Source of the DNA: Protula sp. h YS-2021
Lineage: Eukaryota; Annelida; Polychaeta; Sabellida; Serpulidae
Reading direction: 5' to 3'
DNA length: 64,000 nucleotides
NCBI GenBank assembly: GCA_949752745.1
Contig: CATKHT010000039.1
Location: 1 to 64,000, forward strand
Below are positions 1 to 12,546 of the stretch, one piece after another. Under the pieces are notes generated by a model. That model was not told where the DNA came from. It did not search any database and was given only the letters and a program-made list of their open reading frames with translations. The position numbers were made by a program, and so were the translations under genes. Position 1 is the first letter of the stretch. The number at the start of each line of letters is the position of its first letter.

Positions 1-1101
1 TACGCAAGCGTTGTATATTTATTTGCACATATATGGTTATTTATTTGCAGAAATATATCGATGTTTATTTATGCAGTTGTTGCGATGTTTATAGTATACA
101 TTTAGTTGTTGGCCTTTTGTGGAGAAGTTATTTAGTTTATTCTTTGCACAGCAAAAAAAATATATATATATATATATCATGGTTTATATATATATATATA
201 TATATATATACCATAGTATATAATATAAGGCGAAGATTAAAATATCTTTGTTTCTCATCCCCAGGTCGCGTCATTAAAATCGCAAATAAAAAAAAGTGAC
301 GGTCTCGATGGATCAGTAAAACAAAAAGAAATCGATCGCCAGCTGTTCGGTTCATTTTAACAAAAATAAATAAATAAATAACATAAAAAAATAGGATGAG
401 AAACAAGGCTGTTTTTGCTTCCCGGCTTGAGAAACATGGCCTCAAACATGGTTCTAAATTTAGAACAGTTTTTAATGTTCGTATAATGAAGTTTTTTAGA
501 GAATCATAATTGGAATAACCCCCCCCCCCCCCCCTCCGTCCTCCCACCCGGCACGGATTTGTCTGATTCGCGAAACCACTGAATGTTTTCTTTTGTTGTC
601 TTTGTGGTCATAAGCAAAAATAAATAAATAAAATACTGTATATTTTGTGGTCAAAGAGCAGTTGAGATTGTTCCATGTTGTCGTGCTTGCGTCATCGGGC
701 GTCAGTGTGTTGTTCACTTTTTGTGACGTAACTAGCAGTGATTTTCTAGTAAAAACAGAACGAAAACCTAACATCGGGTATGCATGAGTTTGTCTTTTCT
801 TCTGTCCCCCTCTTCACCCCCACCCCCCCTCCCCTCCAACCCTCCGCGCGGATCCGTTTTTCGGATTTTCCAGTTGATTGAGAAAATCGTCTACGAACTT
901 GGCAACTGCGGAGAAAAGCCCACCCCCTCCCCCCACCCCCTCCCCCGCCGCACACCCCTATCCAAGCTATACCTGAGAAAGCTTCCTCTACATATAATCT
1001 ACGCAGAGATTTGAGACCCACCCCTCACAGAAATTAATTTCGTTTAGCGAATATTAAGCCCACGTTTTAAAAGCATTAAAATATTAAAATATAATTTCTT
1101 G
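1..1101. other. Region downstream of the GPR19-like gene, no gene seen
   Basis: AT-rich sequence with a (TA)n tract near 162-212, a C16 run near 519 and several C-rich pyrimidine stretches at 800-960. Open frames here run through low-complexity sequence, match nothing I recognise and show no splice structure. I see no gene. Confidence 0.6.
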
Positions 1102-1107
1102 TTTATT
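1102..1107 (-). terminator. Candidate poly(A) signal of the GPR19-like gene
   Basis: TTTATT on the plus strand reads AATAAA on the minus strand, about 125 bases past the stop codon of the GPR19-like last exon. Position and hexamer fit a cleavage signal; there is no transcript evidence. Confidence 0.5.
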
Positions 1108-1231
1108 AGAGTACTTTTGTTAACATTTACTCAACTCATATACTATTTTCGAGAACTTCCGGTGCATTTACTCAGTATACTCAGTTCTGTCTCCAAGATT
1201 AATTGCAATTCATCACATAATTGCAAGCGAA

Positions 1232-4200
1232 TCACACATAAGTCGACGGGGCTGTATGATCGAGCGGCCACAGTGCCCCTTGTAATTTCCCCGCCCTGTT
1301 AAACGTTTTCGACGGACTGTCTGATCGATTATCCGCCGTGACGCCAATGTGATTCGTCTTGGCCAGTTTCGACGTCGTTGTGATGGTGTACACGTTGCCA
1401 CGGTAACACTTCATCGCATTCATGCAGAAGACTTCTTGGCAACCACGCCGGAAGTTGGAGTTATAACACACATAAACAACTGCAACAGACCAAACCAATG
1501 CATCGTCACTTTTCATAAAATGCCGTATATTGGTAGCGGCTATTTACAGGTAACTCCAAAAAAATAAATTAATGAACATAAATTAATAAATAGAATTTCC
1601 GGGATAATATAACAAGTTTCAAGCGGTTTCGCGAGAAAAATTCCAGACTTTGACGTACCCAGAAATATTTAAATCAGAATGATGTGGGCAATGACGTCAT
1701 AGTTATTAGGTGCAGACGACCTTAACAATTTAAAGAAACTTTCAAACAAAGCCAATGCCGGGACACACAATGAAATAAGGTCAATGTTTTCGTTTTGTTC
1801 ATAAATCACAATTTAGCTGCAGAAACCAACAAAGAAAGAATAATGCGCATATCCATTTATTAATGACTCCGAATTGATCAAAGTGACGCTACAGCAAAAA
1901 GAAAAAAAAAGAAAAGAAACGTCCCAGAGACAAAAGAGACCTGTTTATTTATAATAAAAGATAACAAATGCGCGCTAATGAAAAAGAAACGAGCATTTAG
2001 CATGTTATTCGGGGGGGGGGGGGGGGGGGCACACAAAGCCTAGCTGCAGATAGTTGATGTTGTTTCCACGTGCGGACGCTACATCAACAATGCAGCAGTG
2101 ATGGATGGCAGACCGGGAGAGGGGGGGGGGGGGGGTGGAGTGGAGGAGGGGGGGGGCGTTTTGGGAACCCAATGGTGTTACTTCCTGATTCAATGAATAC
2201 AGCTGCTGTTGGAATATCCCCATTCATAGAAGGTTGTCAGGTGCTTGCAAAGACCTTCTCAAGAACGCATTTATCAGATAAAAAAATGGCAAAGGAATAG
2301 ACCGTTGCCTAGCAACAGGTTGCATCAAGTCACGTGGCATCCCATGAGCTGGTTAAAGGGGAAACAGGTAGTATATTACACATACCTGAATACTGGTGAA
2401 GTACAGATTACTCCCAAGGGGTGGGGGTGGGTGGAGGGGGGGGGGTGCTTAGTGTCATATGTGTTACATTGGTGTCGAAAAAGAAAAAAAATAAGGAGAA
2501 GCGGGGTGGGGGGGGGATCATATTGGAATTCGTCGCAGTCCGAGCGAGGGTGAAATTCGTAAAAAAAGAGAGATGGGGGGGGGGGGGGGGTAATTCTAAT
2601 CCATTACTCCACAAAAAGGGGGGTGGATGGGGGGGGGAGCGGGGTGTTACTATACATTGATCCACGTTTACGGGGTGAAATTGAAAGAAGTGTCCACATT
2701 TTGGGTTAAAAGGGAATATTTTCCAAGCTTGATACTCCGCTTTTAGGGCCGGGAGATTTCGCAAAAAAAAAAAAGAAAAAAAAAGCTGTTCAAATGCACC
2801 AAGTTGAACAAGCGACAGAGGAAATAAAAGACTGCTCTTCCTTGAGCTTCATTAAAACACCTCAACTTCTCCGATCTACATTCCACACAGCGCGTAATGG
2901 CTGGGGCATATATGGTTTTTGTCGCTGTCAAAAAGTTTCTGACCCCCAAACCCATACGAAAAAAAGAAGCGTAAAAAAAAACTGCAATTAGGAACTAAAG
3001 AAAGATCCTTTTTTTAGTTCCCTTTTTAACAGTTCGCAATTTTGAGAAATGAAATGTGAACTAATTAAAACCTTATAAGTCAACTGCATTAAGGAATAAA
3101 AAAACCCTAAATAAAAACCAAAAAAAACCCTTAAAAAAACTCAGTGACAAGCCTTTGTGTTCGAAACGTAATTACGAAATGCCTTGCTCCAACCTGCAAT
3201 TAGAAACTAATTTCAACTTTTGCGGTCACCCATCCATGTATTAACCGGTCTCGATGTTGCTTAACTTCCTTCAGGGAGCGGGGTTTTATGTCGTCAGCTA
3301 TATAACCTGTAAGCTGTGTCGAGGGTCATCAACAAACTGCACAGGTTAAAGGGAACTCTGCATCCATTGGGGAACATACCCGTTACGGAACAGTTAGCGG
3401 AACATTTTCCTCACTCCTTGTGAATGCTTTCTTCAGAATTTAAACCTCCGTGCAAAGAACATCCCTGTATAGATGGGATATATAACAACTAGACCGAAAT
3501 TCGCACAGCGAATTAGACCCCACTTGGAATGATAACTTAAAACGGAAGGTAGATTATATTGCTGTTTGTTAACAATTTTCACATGTCTGAATGTAGAACA
3601 TCTTCCTAAATACTACCAGCTATACCGGTAAGGGCAAGGTCAAAAATTTTTATCAGGTGCACCACTTCAGATGACCCTCCATACATGTGCCTAGTTTGGT
3701 TCATCCAGCTTCAGCGGTCTCGGAGGAGATGTCTGGAAACGGATTGCTCTATCTCTTACCGTTTTCGAGATAAAGAAAACTTCCGGTTTTGGGTTCGAAA
3801 GTGACCTGGAGGTCAAGGACACCGGAAGTTATACCTTACGTATCGTCGTATAGGGGCTGGAGGTCGAAAAAAGGCCAACTTCCGGTTTGGGGCTCGAAAG
3901 TGACCTGGAGGTCAAGGACATCGGAAGTTATACCTTACGTATCGTCTTATAGAGCGTGGAGGTCGAAAATGAGGTCAAAATTGCTCTATCTCTTACCGTT
4001 TTCGAGATAAAGGCCAACTTCCGGTTTGGGGCACGAAAGTGATATGGGGGTCAAGGACACCGGAAGTTATACCTTACGTATCGTCGTATAGGAGGTTTAG
4101 GTCGAAAATGAGGTCAAAATTGCTCTATCTCTTACCGTTTTCGTGATAAATCATTGTTTTTCTTAAAAAAAGGTTTTTTTGGGATTTGACCTTGACCATA

Positions 4201-4639
4201 AAGGTCAAGGTCAAAAATTTTACCGGGTGCCTCAGATCACATCGTCCTTTATATATGTGCCAAGTTTGGCTTTTGTAGCTTCAACGGCCTTGCAGTAATT
4301 GTCTGAAAACCGTCTGAAAAAAAAAGAAAAAAGGCGAGGAAAAAAAAAGTAGGTGAAGAATTCGAGGCAATCCATCCTTATTTGGCATTTTCAATGCCAA
4401 GAGGGAATAAGACATAAATAACCTCACAGTTACTAAGAGAATTATCATTTTGCCATTGAAAAGGATGCCCCATCCGACCCTCCTCTTATTTACAACACTG
4501 AGGGGGTGGGGTGGGGTGGGGGGTGGGGGAAGGTTAAATGTATGTAAGGGTAAAACATCCTTTTTGAGAATGTATAAAAAAAATAAGTTCAATTGCGAAC
4601 CAATTGTGAACTGACAGATACCAGGCAATGCAGCTAATG

Positions 4640-4671
<32 letters not shown>

Positions 4672-6692
4672 GGAACTAAATAAAGTCTAATTTAATATCT
4701 AGCTAGTGTATGCGAGTTTGATCGCTTACGCATTTTCAAATAAAACCTAAATCAAACCTGCAAAAAGAAACGAAACAGTTTTTTTTTGTGGATTTTAATT
4801 AGGTTTTATTTAAATTTCTTTTTGTATGAGAAGTTATGAAGTTAAGCTGTCGCGAATGCTCGTTTTCAAAATACTACTCCTCTTGTCGCTTCTGAACCGC
4901 TTGTTCTGAAATTTCGAAGGAGTATTTCTAAAGGTAGTCATCTACACAGCATACATTTCGTTGGCGGTTTGGCTAAAATATTTGCCAAAAAAAGAACAAA
5001 TTTCAGAATACAAAAACACTATCCTTCCTATAAAATCGCTCCAGTCACTTTAAAATATTACAGAAATGTTCGACCCGAACTTTCTTCACCAGGCTTGTAT
5101 TTTTTGTGCGATTTGGTCAAAATATTGGCAATAAAAAAATAAAAAAATATAAAAAAAAAAACGGTGCAATTCAAGAAAACCCCCAACTGCTATTTCTCTT
5201 ATCAATCTGGTCCGATCGTTTTAGAATTTGAATGTCATGTTCCCCTGAAATTTCTTTATCACAGTCTAGCACATTATTTCACTCTGAAGTTTTCCGTTTT
5301 TTTGTCGACACCAAAATTCTGTCTGCAGAATCACCTTGAAAATAAATAAATAAACAAATAACAGAAACAACTAAACAAGTACGTGGGAGTCCCACCCGGA
5401 GTACAGAAGAAAACTCACCATTACTATTATTATAGGGTGTGGGGCTCTTGGTGTCATATTTGTTGCGATTCGAATGAAAAAAAAAACTTGGTGAAAGGGG
5501 GCAACCACCGGACCAAACGGGATCTGGGAGGGTTAGCAATTTCGTTTAAAGGGGGGGGGGAGGGAGTGGGTTTCATTTTGTTCTCTGAGTTTGTCATGTG
5601 TTCTTTCAGAACTGCCCTTGTTTGGTCAAAAAAAAGGAGATATTATTTCAAACTTAGTGCTTTGTGTTTTAAGATGTTATTGACACGCACATCAACCGAT
5701 CTGTACGTGAGTGCCCCCTCCTCCCCCCTTACCCTCCCTCCCCTCCGGGACTGAACATGTAAGTGCGAGGGTACAGAGAGCAGCTCACCTGGCTTCGCGG
5801 CCGCGGACAGGAAGAAAACCATCGTCACAGCAAAGTAGAGCCGATATGACGTCACAGTCGAGCCGCCATCTTGGGAATAGAACCAGATTTGGTTCACAAG
5901 AAAAGGTATTGCCAGGAGTATTATCATCACATTCACAACCATAATCATCTTGACCATTTTGACCTTAGGTCGTGGCACGGGATTGGTCGTCCTCTGGAAG
6001 GCCCTACCGGCCACCCCAATGCGCCAAATATAGCGAAATATTTTGACGTATACGACAGTGACAATAGCAGTAGGGAGAATGTAAACAAGCGCGATATAAC
6101 ACGTGATATAGAACACGCCTTGCACTTTACTACCTTCCACAAATAGAACACTAGCACAGTACGTGTAATCCTCCGTAATGTCATCCAAACCGAAAAAATA
6201 CAAAACTGGTAGGGCGATAATAAAGGATGCCAACCAGCTCGCTAGAATCATGTGTTTAGCACGTCCACGCGTGATTTTGAAACTGAGAGGATATAATATA
6301 GTATAAAACCGATCCTCGGATATGCACAGCAATACAAACATGACAGCACCAGGGACCCAGTATTGTACGAAACGTGTGAGTTTACACAGGATCACTCCCA
6401 TCGGCCATTGGTTGTCGATCAGCTCGGCCATGACGAATGGCATGACGATCGTGTAGAGGAGATCCGACGCCGCCAACGATACGACGAAGTAGTTGGTGGT
6501 CGATTGCAGGCGTCGGCTACGCTGAATCACCACGCATACGAGAATGTTGCCCAAAATTGAGATCAACGTGACCACAGCAAAGATGATTATTGCTATGACA
6601 AGAGCCGCCACTGGCGTGTTGATTTCCTCGCCAGGTGGCGTATTCACAGTCGTACTCTCATTATACGTCATCGTGACATTTATGCTATCCAT
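1232..6692 (-). CDS. GPR19-like rhodopsin-family G-protein-coupled receptor, two exons
   Basis: Seven-helix plasma-membrane receptor. Exon 1 is 6692-5789 and exon 2 is 1479-1232, giving a 383-residue protein, close to vertebrate GPR19. Exon 1 shows N-glycosylation sites at N5 and N11, the TM1 GN pair (N49), SLAASD in TM2 (D77), C103 at the top of TM3, DRF at 127-129 in place of DRY, and the intracellular YIWRIG motif near 221. The donor is CCAG|GTGAGC and the acceptor TTGCAG|TTG; joining them completes TM7 as KPVVY followed by YNSNFRRG. Vertebrate GPR19 has the same KPxxY in place of NPxxY, and its tail also has the MKCYR and YTITT motifs. Reading straight through exon 1 past 5789 gives a low-complexity tail, so that longer frame is not the protein. 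The ligand is not settled for the family. Orthology is inferred from remembered motifs, not a search. Confidence 0.9.
1480..5788 (-). other. Intron of the GPR19-like gene
   Basis: 4.3 kb between exon 1 and exon 2, ending in AG after the pyrimidine-rich stretch tttggtctgttgcag. It contains G and C homopolymer runs (about 2010-2030, 2120-2155, 2430-2650 and 5550), the Helitron-like element at 3489-4407 and an A30 run near 4640. No further exon is supported. Confidence 0.8.
3489..4407 (-). mobile_element. Non-autonomous Helitron-like element, copy 1
   Basis: On the minus strand the element begins TTCCC after a host A and ends CTAG before a host T, with no target duplication. A perfect 7-bp hairpin (AATTCGC, 3-base loop, GCGAATT) sits just inside the CTAG end. 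Hairpin, CTRR end and A|T insertion are Helitron hallmarks. The interior has about 125-bp subrepeats containing cttccggtttggggctcg and gctctatctcttaccg. No Rep/helicase is encoded. A second copy at 18214-19179 shares both ends and the interior. It lies in the intron of the GPR19-like gene. Confidence 0.75.
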
Positions 6693-9149
6693 ATCACTTG
6701 AACTGATATTTCATATAAACGGCAAAAACATCCCCTTTTGATTTTTTTTTCAAAAGCTGTATTTTCTAAACAATGCGACGTCTAATCTTATCCATTCTGT
6801 GGTTGACCAAAGGTCTCTCTTTCTTTTAGAACTGGTACAACTTAATTGCGTCCTTTTGTTCTTAGAAATGCCAAGCGTAAAGTGATACAATTTCGCCCTT
6901 TAACAACCCCCACTTGAGTGACCGCTGCGTTGCTGGCAACATTATAAAGTGAGACTGAGGGAAAAAGGAGCAACTGTTTCTATGGCAACAGCACAGGTGA
7001 ATTGTTGACATTGCGTTGGACACAATCTCTTTCTTTTCCGCCCAAGTCCTGATAATAAAATATCAGTTATCACCACACAGGAAAGCAACCTATCCAATCT
7101 CATTTATTTATGTGGCTTTACTTCTCCTTAACAGCAGACGACACCCGTCGATGTAGCTGGGTTGGTGATTGGCAGGTCGTGCAAGTATTTACGTCACAGC
7201 CGCATCCGGGAATACTCAGCTGTCGTCAAGTATTTCCTGCCCTGTACTGGCTTCATCTCCCTGTCCCTATACTTGAACCTTAAAATGTGGCAAATAATAA
7301 AAAAAATAATAAAAATAAATAAATTAAAGAAATAAAAGAACTTAGTTTTATTGATACTGAATTTATGAATCCAGTTGCGTCAGTTTTAAGCGGAGCTGCG
7401 ATTATGAAAGCAATGCGGCCCGACATATTGTCTCCTTACCAGAAACCACAGTCTAATTGCCTCAGGAGAAAGCTGCGTCCATTGGTGTTATATCTTGTGA
7501 CGTATCGATGCCCCCTTTGCAGTTACCTAGTTCATTTACCCAGTATTTTAGAAAATATATGCAACAGATACAGCGGTAATACTGGACACCTAAATAAAGA
7601 AGTCTGACCTCAAAATTACCCACCCTCCCATTTTGTTGGACACATATGATACCAAGTGCCCCCACCCCCAAACCGCTCGGTATCGGCCTGGTTTTGTCTT
7701 GAAGTTTCTGTGGCTTGCTGAGGGGGGTCATACACGGAGGGAAGAGGGGCGGGGATGGGTGGATAGGGGTATTCACATATTAGAAAAACCTGCAAGAGAA
7801 ACCACAGGAAAAATGGTGTTACTTCAGCTCCTCCCCCCCCCCTGCCTCTCGCATCTCCCCCCCCCTCCACTACGGAAGGTTTTACCAGCAAGATGCTATT
7901 ATCGCCCACCATGAAAAATAATGACAGCACAGACGAGAGGTGCCCGGGCCTTGTAAAAAAACATAGGGGCAAAGGGGAGTGTCAGTTGGGAGGGGGGCAT
8001 TCACTTAGTACCCACAAAAACAGGCCCCTTTCAGAACTGTACTATACGTTTGGTTAAAAAAAGGGAGTAATTTTTCATTCAGTATTCGGGGTTTCCCACA
8101 GAAAGGAGTATTCTTTCGGAATTTCACTCCGCAGTTGTTTTTTTTTTTTCAAAATTAACATCCGCGTTTATAGGGGTTCTTTTAAATACAGTCATGGAAA
8201 CACATATAGCAACTAGCTGATACTTAAGTCCTCAACCACCCCCACCCCTCCCCTCCCCCACCCTCCCTCCTCCCCCCTCTAACCGCGGAGGTTCACGTGG
8301 TGTATGTAAGACGTGAAATTTTAGTGGCGGGCAGTCTTCTTTTTACTTTGTTTTGTTGAAAACTATACACTGGAGGTGTCTTGATATATATTATGCTTAA
8401 GGGGAAGATCTGATTGGTTAATTTTTGTTCTCTCATCGGAAGAGCAGCAATAAACCCTTATTATCGCTTATAAGACGTCTACCTCGTTTTTCCAGTACTA
8501 CTTTGCACATCCGACGTCAACGCAACGGATTCTGTTTAAAATCTCTAGAACGTGGATAGGGGAAAGGGGTGGTGGTGGTGGTGGTGGTAGGGGGGGGGGG
8601 GGGTTGGGTAGAGAGGGGGGGGGGGCGTTTGCAAGTTAATGACACGTGATGGATTCTTTTATTATTCAGTGGCAACCTTTTTATGTTAGCAAGATCACAA
8701 ACCTCCCTCCTCCCTCCCCCCTCACCCACTCCCTTCACCGTCCTACCACCCCTCTCCCCCCTCTCCCCTCCTCCCTCCCTCCTCTCCGGCATCAATAACA
8801 AGACAGACAGGTAAAATGGGGGATTTTTTCCAAGATGAAAAGACAACAGGGGAAGCGCTCGTTGTGAACATCTTTATTGCACTGACACTGGTCGTCTTTG
8901 AAGCGGGGCCTTTTAACACCGTACTTGCTTCACGCGACATTCCGCAATTCACCGACCAGGGCTCAGTGCGGTGTTTGAACCTTGGTGACGCTAGGTGAAA
9001 ATAAGAAAATACACACATATACCTCTGTTGTCAGCTCCCGCCCAAAACACCCCAAAGCGATCCTAAGTTCCCGCGTTCGATCCCCCTCCTCCCCTTTGGT
9101 AGTCAATGGGGGATTGGCGTTTGATCCTATTGTCTTAACCAATCGAATG

Positions 9150-9290
9150 CGTTGTTATAAAACAGCTGACCTCTGATGAGCGGTATCCCCAGTGGCTCAG
9201 CGGTGTGAAAATGTGTTATACACGACAGACCGAACCGCCGAAGAGGTTGGCTGTTGAACAACAACGCAAGCAAATACAGTGAGTTAGATC
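9150..9290 (+). repeat. Possible tRNA-derived SINE fragment
   Basis: The stretch tggctcagcgg near 9193 matches an RNA polymerase III A box, and related wording (ttataaaacagctgacctct, gttgaacaacaacg) recurs near 22680-22985. No clean B box or poly(A) tail is seen, so this is a weak call. Confidence 0.3.
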
Positions 9291-9370
9291 ACCTATCATG
9301 GAAGTCAAAACTGACACCCTCCGAGTCTTCCGGCCATCCCTTAAAAATCTGCACACGTATTTTCCTAAAG

Positions 9371-9383
9371 GAGAGTGTGTGTG

Positions 9384-9420
<37 letters not shown>
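9371..9420. repeat. (TG)n microsatellite
   Basis: Alternating TG run followed by a T-rich tract. Confidence 0.9.
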
Positions 9421-9423
<3 letters not shown>

Positions 9424-10215
9424 TGTTTTTGTTTTTTTGTGTTTTTTTTTTTTTTTTGAATAAGCGAATGCAAAAGATTACATAACCTATCATGAAATCC
9501 AGAATTAACACACACTAAGGTGCTTCGGTCATTACTTTAAAACCCACAGACTGCACAAGTGTTTCCCTAAAAGGGAGTGTTTTTTTTTTGTTTGGAATAG
9601 AAACAGAAAAGACAATGAACAACGTACGTTAGTGAGTTAAATTTCAATTTCAATTAAGATGTTCATGACTTCATTTAAATTTCATTTGAAAGAATAACAG
9701 TCACAGTAATCATTTTGTCTGATTAATGTCTAATTAATTAATTCATTCATTAATATCCAATAAGGAAATACGAGTTGCCAATTAGCCTCCAGATTGTTTC
9801 CAGGCAAGAAAAATATCCAGAAGATGTCGATAAAAATATAAAATTACATAAAATCAAATCTCATTTTAATCCTGCCAAGCCGTTCGTTAATGACATTAAA
9901 ATGTTAAACATGCAAAATAATTACAATAGTTTATCCCCGAAAGCAATTGTAGTTTATTAAGCTTTGACTGATTAATCTCCACGGCACTGGCTATGGCTAT
10001 TAGTACAAATTACTGAAAACAGAAGTTAAACATTGCTGTTGAGGTTACGCCAAAAACGTCACAACAGCTTGCTTGGTGCAAACACGAAATCGGTTATCTT
10101 CTCATGTTTACCCTCATTGTCATCCTTTATTTGCGGTATCGATTGTTATGTGACTGGGGGGCTTTGGCAACCAGCAGCACTTGGCTTCTCATGCCGTGCC
10201 ACTGTGACTGAAATT

Positions 10216-11035
10216 GATGCCACTGATGCTTTGCTACCGTGGATCACATTGATGCCACTGATGTTTTGCAACTGTGGATCACATTAATGCCACTGATGTT
10301 TTGCTACCGTGGATCACATTGATGCCACTGATGTTTTGTTACCGTGGATCACATTGATGCCACTGATGTTTTGCCACTGTGGATCACATTGATGCCACTG
10401 ATGTTCTGCTACCGTGGATCACATTGATGCCACTGAGGTTTTGCTATCGTGAATCACATTGATGCCACTGATGTTTTGCTATCGTAAATCACGTTGATGC
10501 CACTGATGATTTGCTACCGTGGATCACATTGATGCCACTGATGATTTGCTACCGTAGATCACATTGATGCCAGTGATGTTTTGTTACCGTGGATCACATT
10601 GATGCCACTGATGCTTTGCTACCGTAGATCACATTGATGCCAGTGATGTTTTGCTACCTTGGATTACATTGATGCCACTGATGTTTTGCGACAGGGATCA
10701 CATTGATGTCACTGATGCTTTGCTACCGTAGATCACATTGATGCAAGTGATGCTTTGTTACCGTGAATTACATGGATGCCACTAATGTTTTGCTACCGTG
10801 GATCACATTGATGCCACTGATGTTTGCCACTGTGGCTGACATTGATGCCACTGATGTTTTGCTACCGTGGATCACATTGATGACACGGATGTTTTGCCAC
10901 TGTGGCTCACATTGATGCCACTGATGTTTTGCTACCTTGGATCACGTTGACACCATTGATGTTTTGCTACAGTGGACATTGATCCCACTGATGCTTTGGT
11001 ACATGAATCCCATTGATGCCACCGATGTTTTGGCT
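10216..11035. repeat. 35-bp minisatellite array
   Basis: About 23 units of roughly 35 bp, each containing gatgccactgatgttttgct and then accgtggatcacatt. Units differ by point changes and short indels and decay towards 11 kb. Frames through it are repeat translations, not genes. Confidence 0.92.
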
Positions 11036-11633
11036 ATCAAGAACGACAAAGATGCTATTGAGTTTTCACGCTATGTGAGGCATTGCTGATGCGGGTGCTG
11101 TTATGGACATTGCTGCCGTGGATGTTTTGGTCGCATGCATCACACGCGTTGGACGCGGCTCATTTATTATTTCTCTACGTTAATAGGTATCATTTCAAGT
11201 TTGTCACTCATAACAATATATGTGTAAAATGTTTATTTGGCACCAATCGCCTGTTTATAATATAGAAAGCCTCAGTGGTTACAAGATCACTTAATGCATT
11301 TTATTTGTTTAAAACATCACTGATTTTACCCCGTGATTTGACCGTGAAAACATAAACATAGGCTAAAACATTAGCACAACTAGCAGACTTTACAGGGAAC
11401 GGTGTCACAAACAAATGCATGAAAGAAACACCATGCGAGATTTCAATATATATTTTTTTTCTGCGTCATTGCCTTTGATGTCAAGCGTGTCCACTCTCTC
11501 ACAAGAGAAACAGAATTTGCATTTTTTTCCGGGCTACTCATGACAGCTTTCTCGTTACACCACTGAAAGTATTTGATACCCGAGTAGTTGAATAATGGGG
11601 TTTTTAAAACATATATAATACCCGAAATATGTC
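11036..11633. other. AT-rich spacer
   Basis: No gene, RNA or clear repeat seen between the minisatellite and the start of block A. Confidence 0.5.
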
Positions 11634-11951
11634 TCAGACACATACTGGGAGATATCTTCCTATTGTCTGTGTGCCCGTTCGTCTATCTTCCGTGTGTGTT
11701 TGGGTAACACTTACATGGTTTTGCTGTATACACTTTGGCTGAATTGGCTGATTGTAATGAAATATCCCTGATACAATTGCCCAGCAGCAATTATAATCTT
11801 TTGTTGATCGTAACTTAGATCCATGGTAAGCAAAAGGCAAAACCTCAAGCAGTTGATATAGCTTTGTGAGTAGCACAACATTTTCATTCATACTTCTATT
11901 TTGTTCTCAGGAAATTAGCATACCATAAATACCTTGAAGTGATTTATATTT

Positions 11952-12546
11952 ACAGACTACTATATGACGCCCAGAGAAGTGACCATACGACACCGCTTTT
12001 ACGTGAACTCAATTGGCTTCCTATTTGCCAACGGGTACGATATAAAATTTTACTTTTTGTTTTTAAAGCCTTAAATGGGAGTGCACCAATATATATTAGT
12101 GATCTCGTATCTGTTTATAGACCTACCAGAATCCTTCGCTCACAAAATAGTTTTTTGCTCGTTGAGCACAAAACTCGGAATTCGTACGGTGATAGAGCAT
12201 TTATGAATTATGCTCCGCGTGAATGGAACGCCCTTCCTATCTCTGTTAGATCAAATGACACTTTAGTTGGTTTTAAAAGAGCGCTTAAGACGCACCTTTT
12301 TATTCAATATTACAACAATTAAACATGGGTGTGTTTATTCCATCAGTATTGAATTAAGCAGTATTAGTTTCGTGTCAAACTGTTTCAAAGTTCATTTTAG
12401 GTTATCTTTGTTATGTTTTATTGTAATGTTAAGCTGTTATACTATTGTGATTTGTATATTTTTACTTTTTGTAATGCGCTTTGAGCTTTAATTAGATAAA
12501 GCGCAATAGAAACTGATCATAATAATAATAAATAATAATAATATTT
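11952..12546 (+). mobile_element. 5'-truncated non-LTR retrotransposon (CR1/L2-like)
   Basis: The frame reads from about 11955 to 12322 and has motifs typical of the extreme C-terminus of many animal LINE reverse transcriptases: a LREL.WLPICQR-type motif, FKALNG, YGDRAF, P.EWNALP and a final LKTHLF. After the stop come a 3' UTR ending near gataaagcgcaatag and an (AAT)n tail, as in CR1/L2-type elements. The matching site in block B (about 16450-16462) reads gattaatatttggcg without the insert, so the boundaries and a short atattt target duplication are visible. A dead 3' fragment; the catalytic core is absent. Confidence 0.85.

Larger units (their letters stand above)
6693..10215. other. Upstream region of the GPR19-like gene, no gene seen
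   Basis: Holds low-complexity G/C runs (7835-7870, 8225-8275, 8575-8630, 8700-8790), a (TG)n tract at 9371-9420 followed by T-rich sequence, and a possible degenerate SINE near 9150-9290. It may contain promoter and 5' untranslated exons of the receptor, but I cannot identify them. Confidence 0.5.

Noticed and set aside
5643..5788. Continuation of the receptor frame beyond 5789 (residues after KP)
   Set aside because: Breaks TM7 and reads into C-rich low-complexity DNA, while the GT donor and the exon at 1479-1232 restore the GPR19 tail exactly.
8743..9018. Minus-strand frame upstream of the receptor as a possible 5' exon
   Set aside because: Half of it is a translated pyrimidine tract, and no splice donor in a sensible phase was found.
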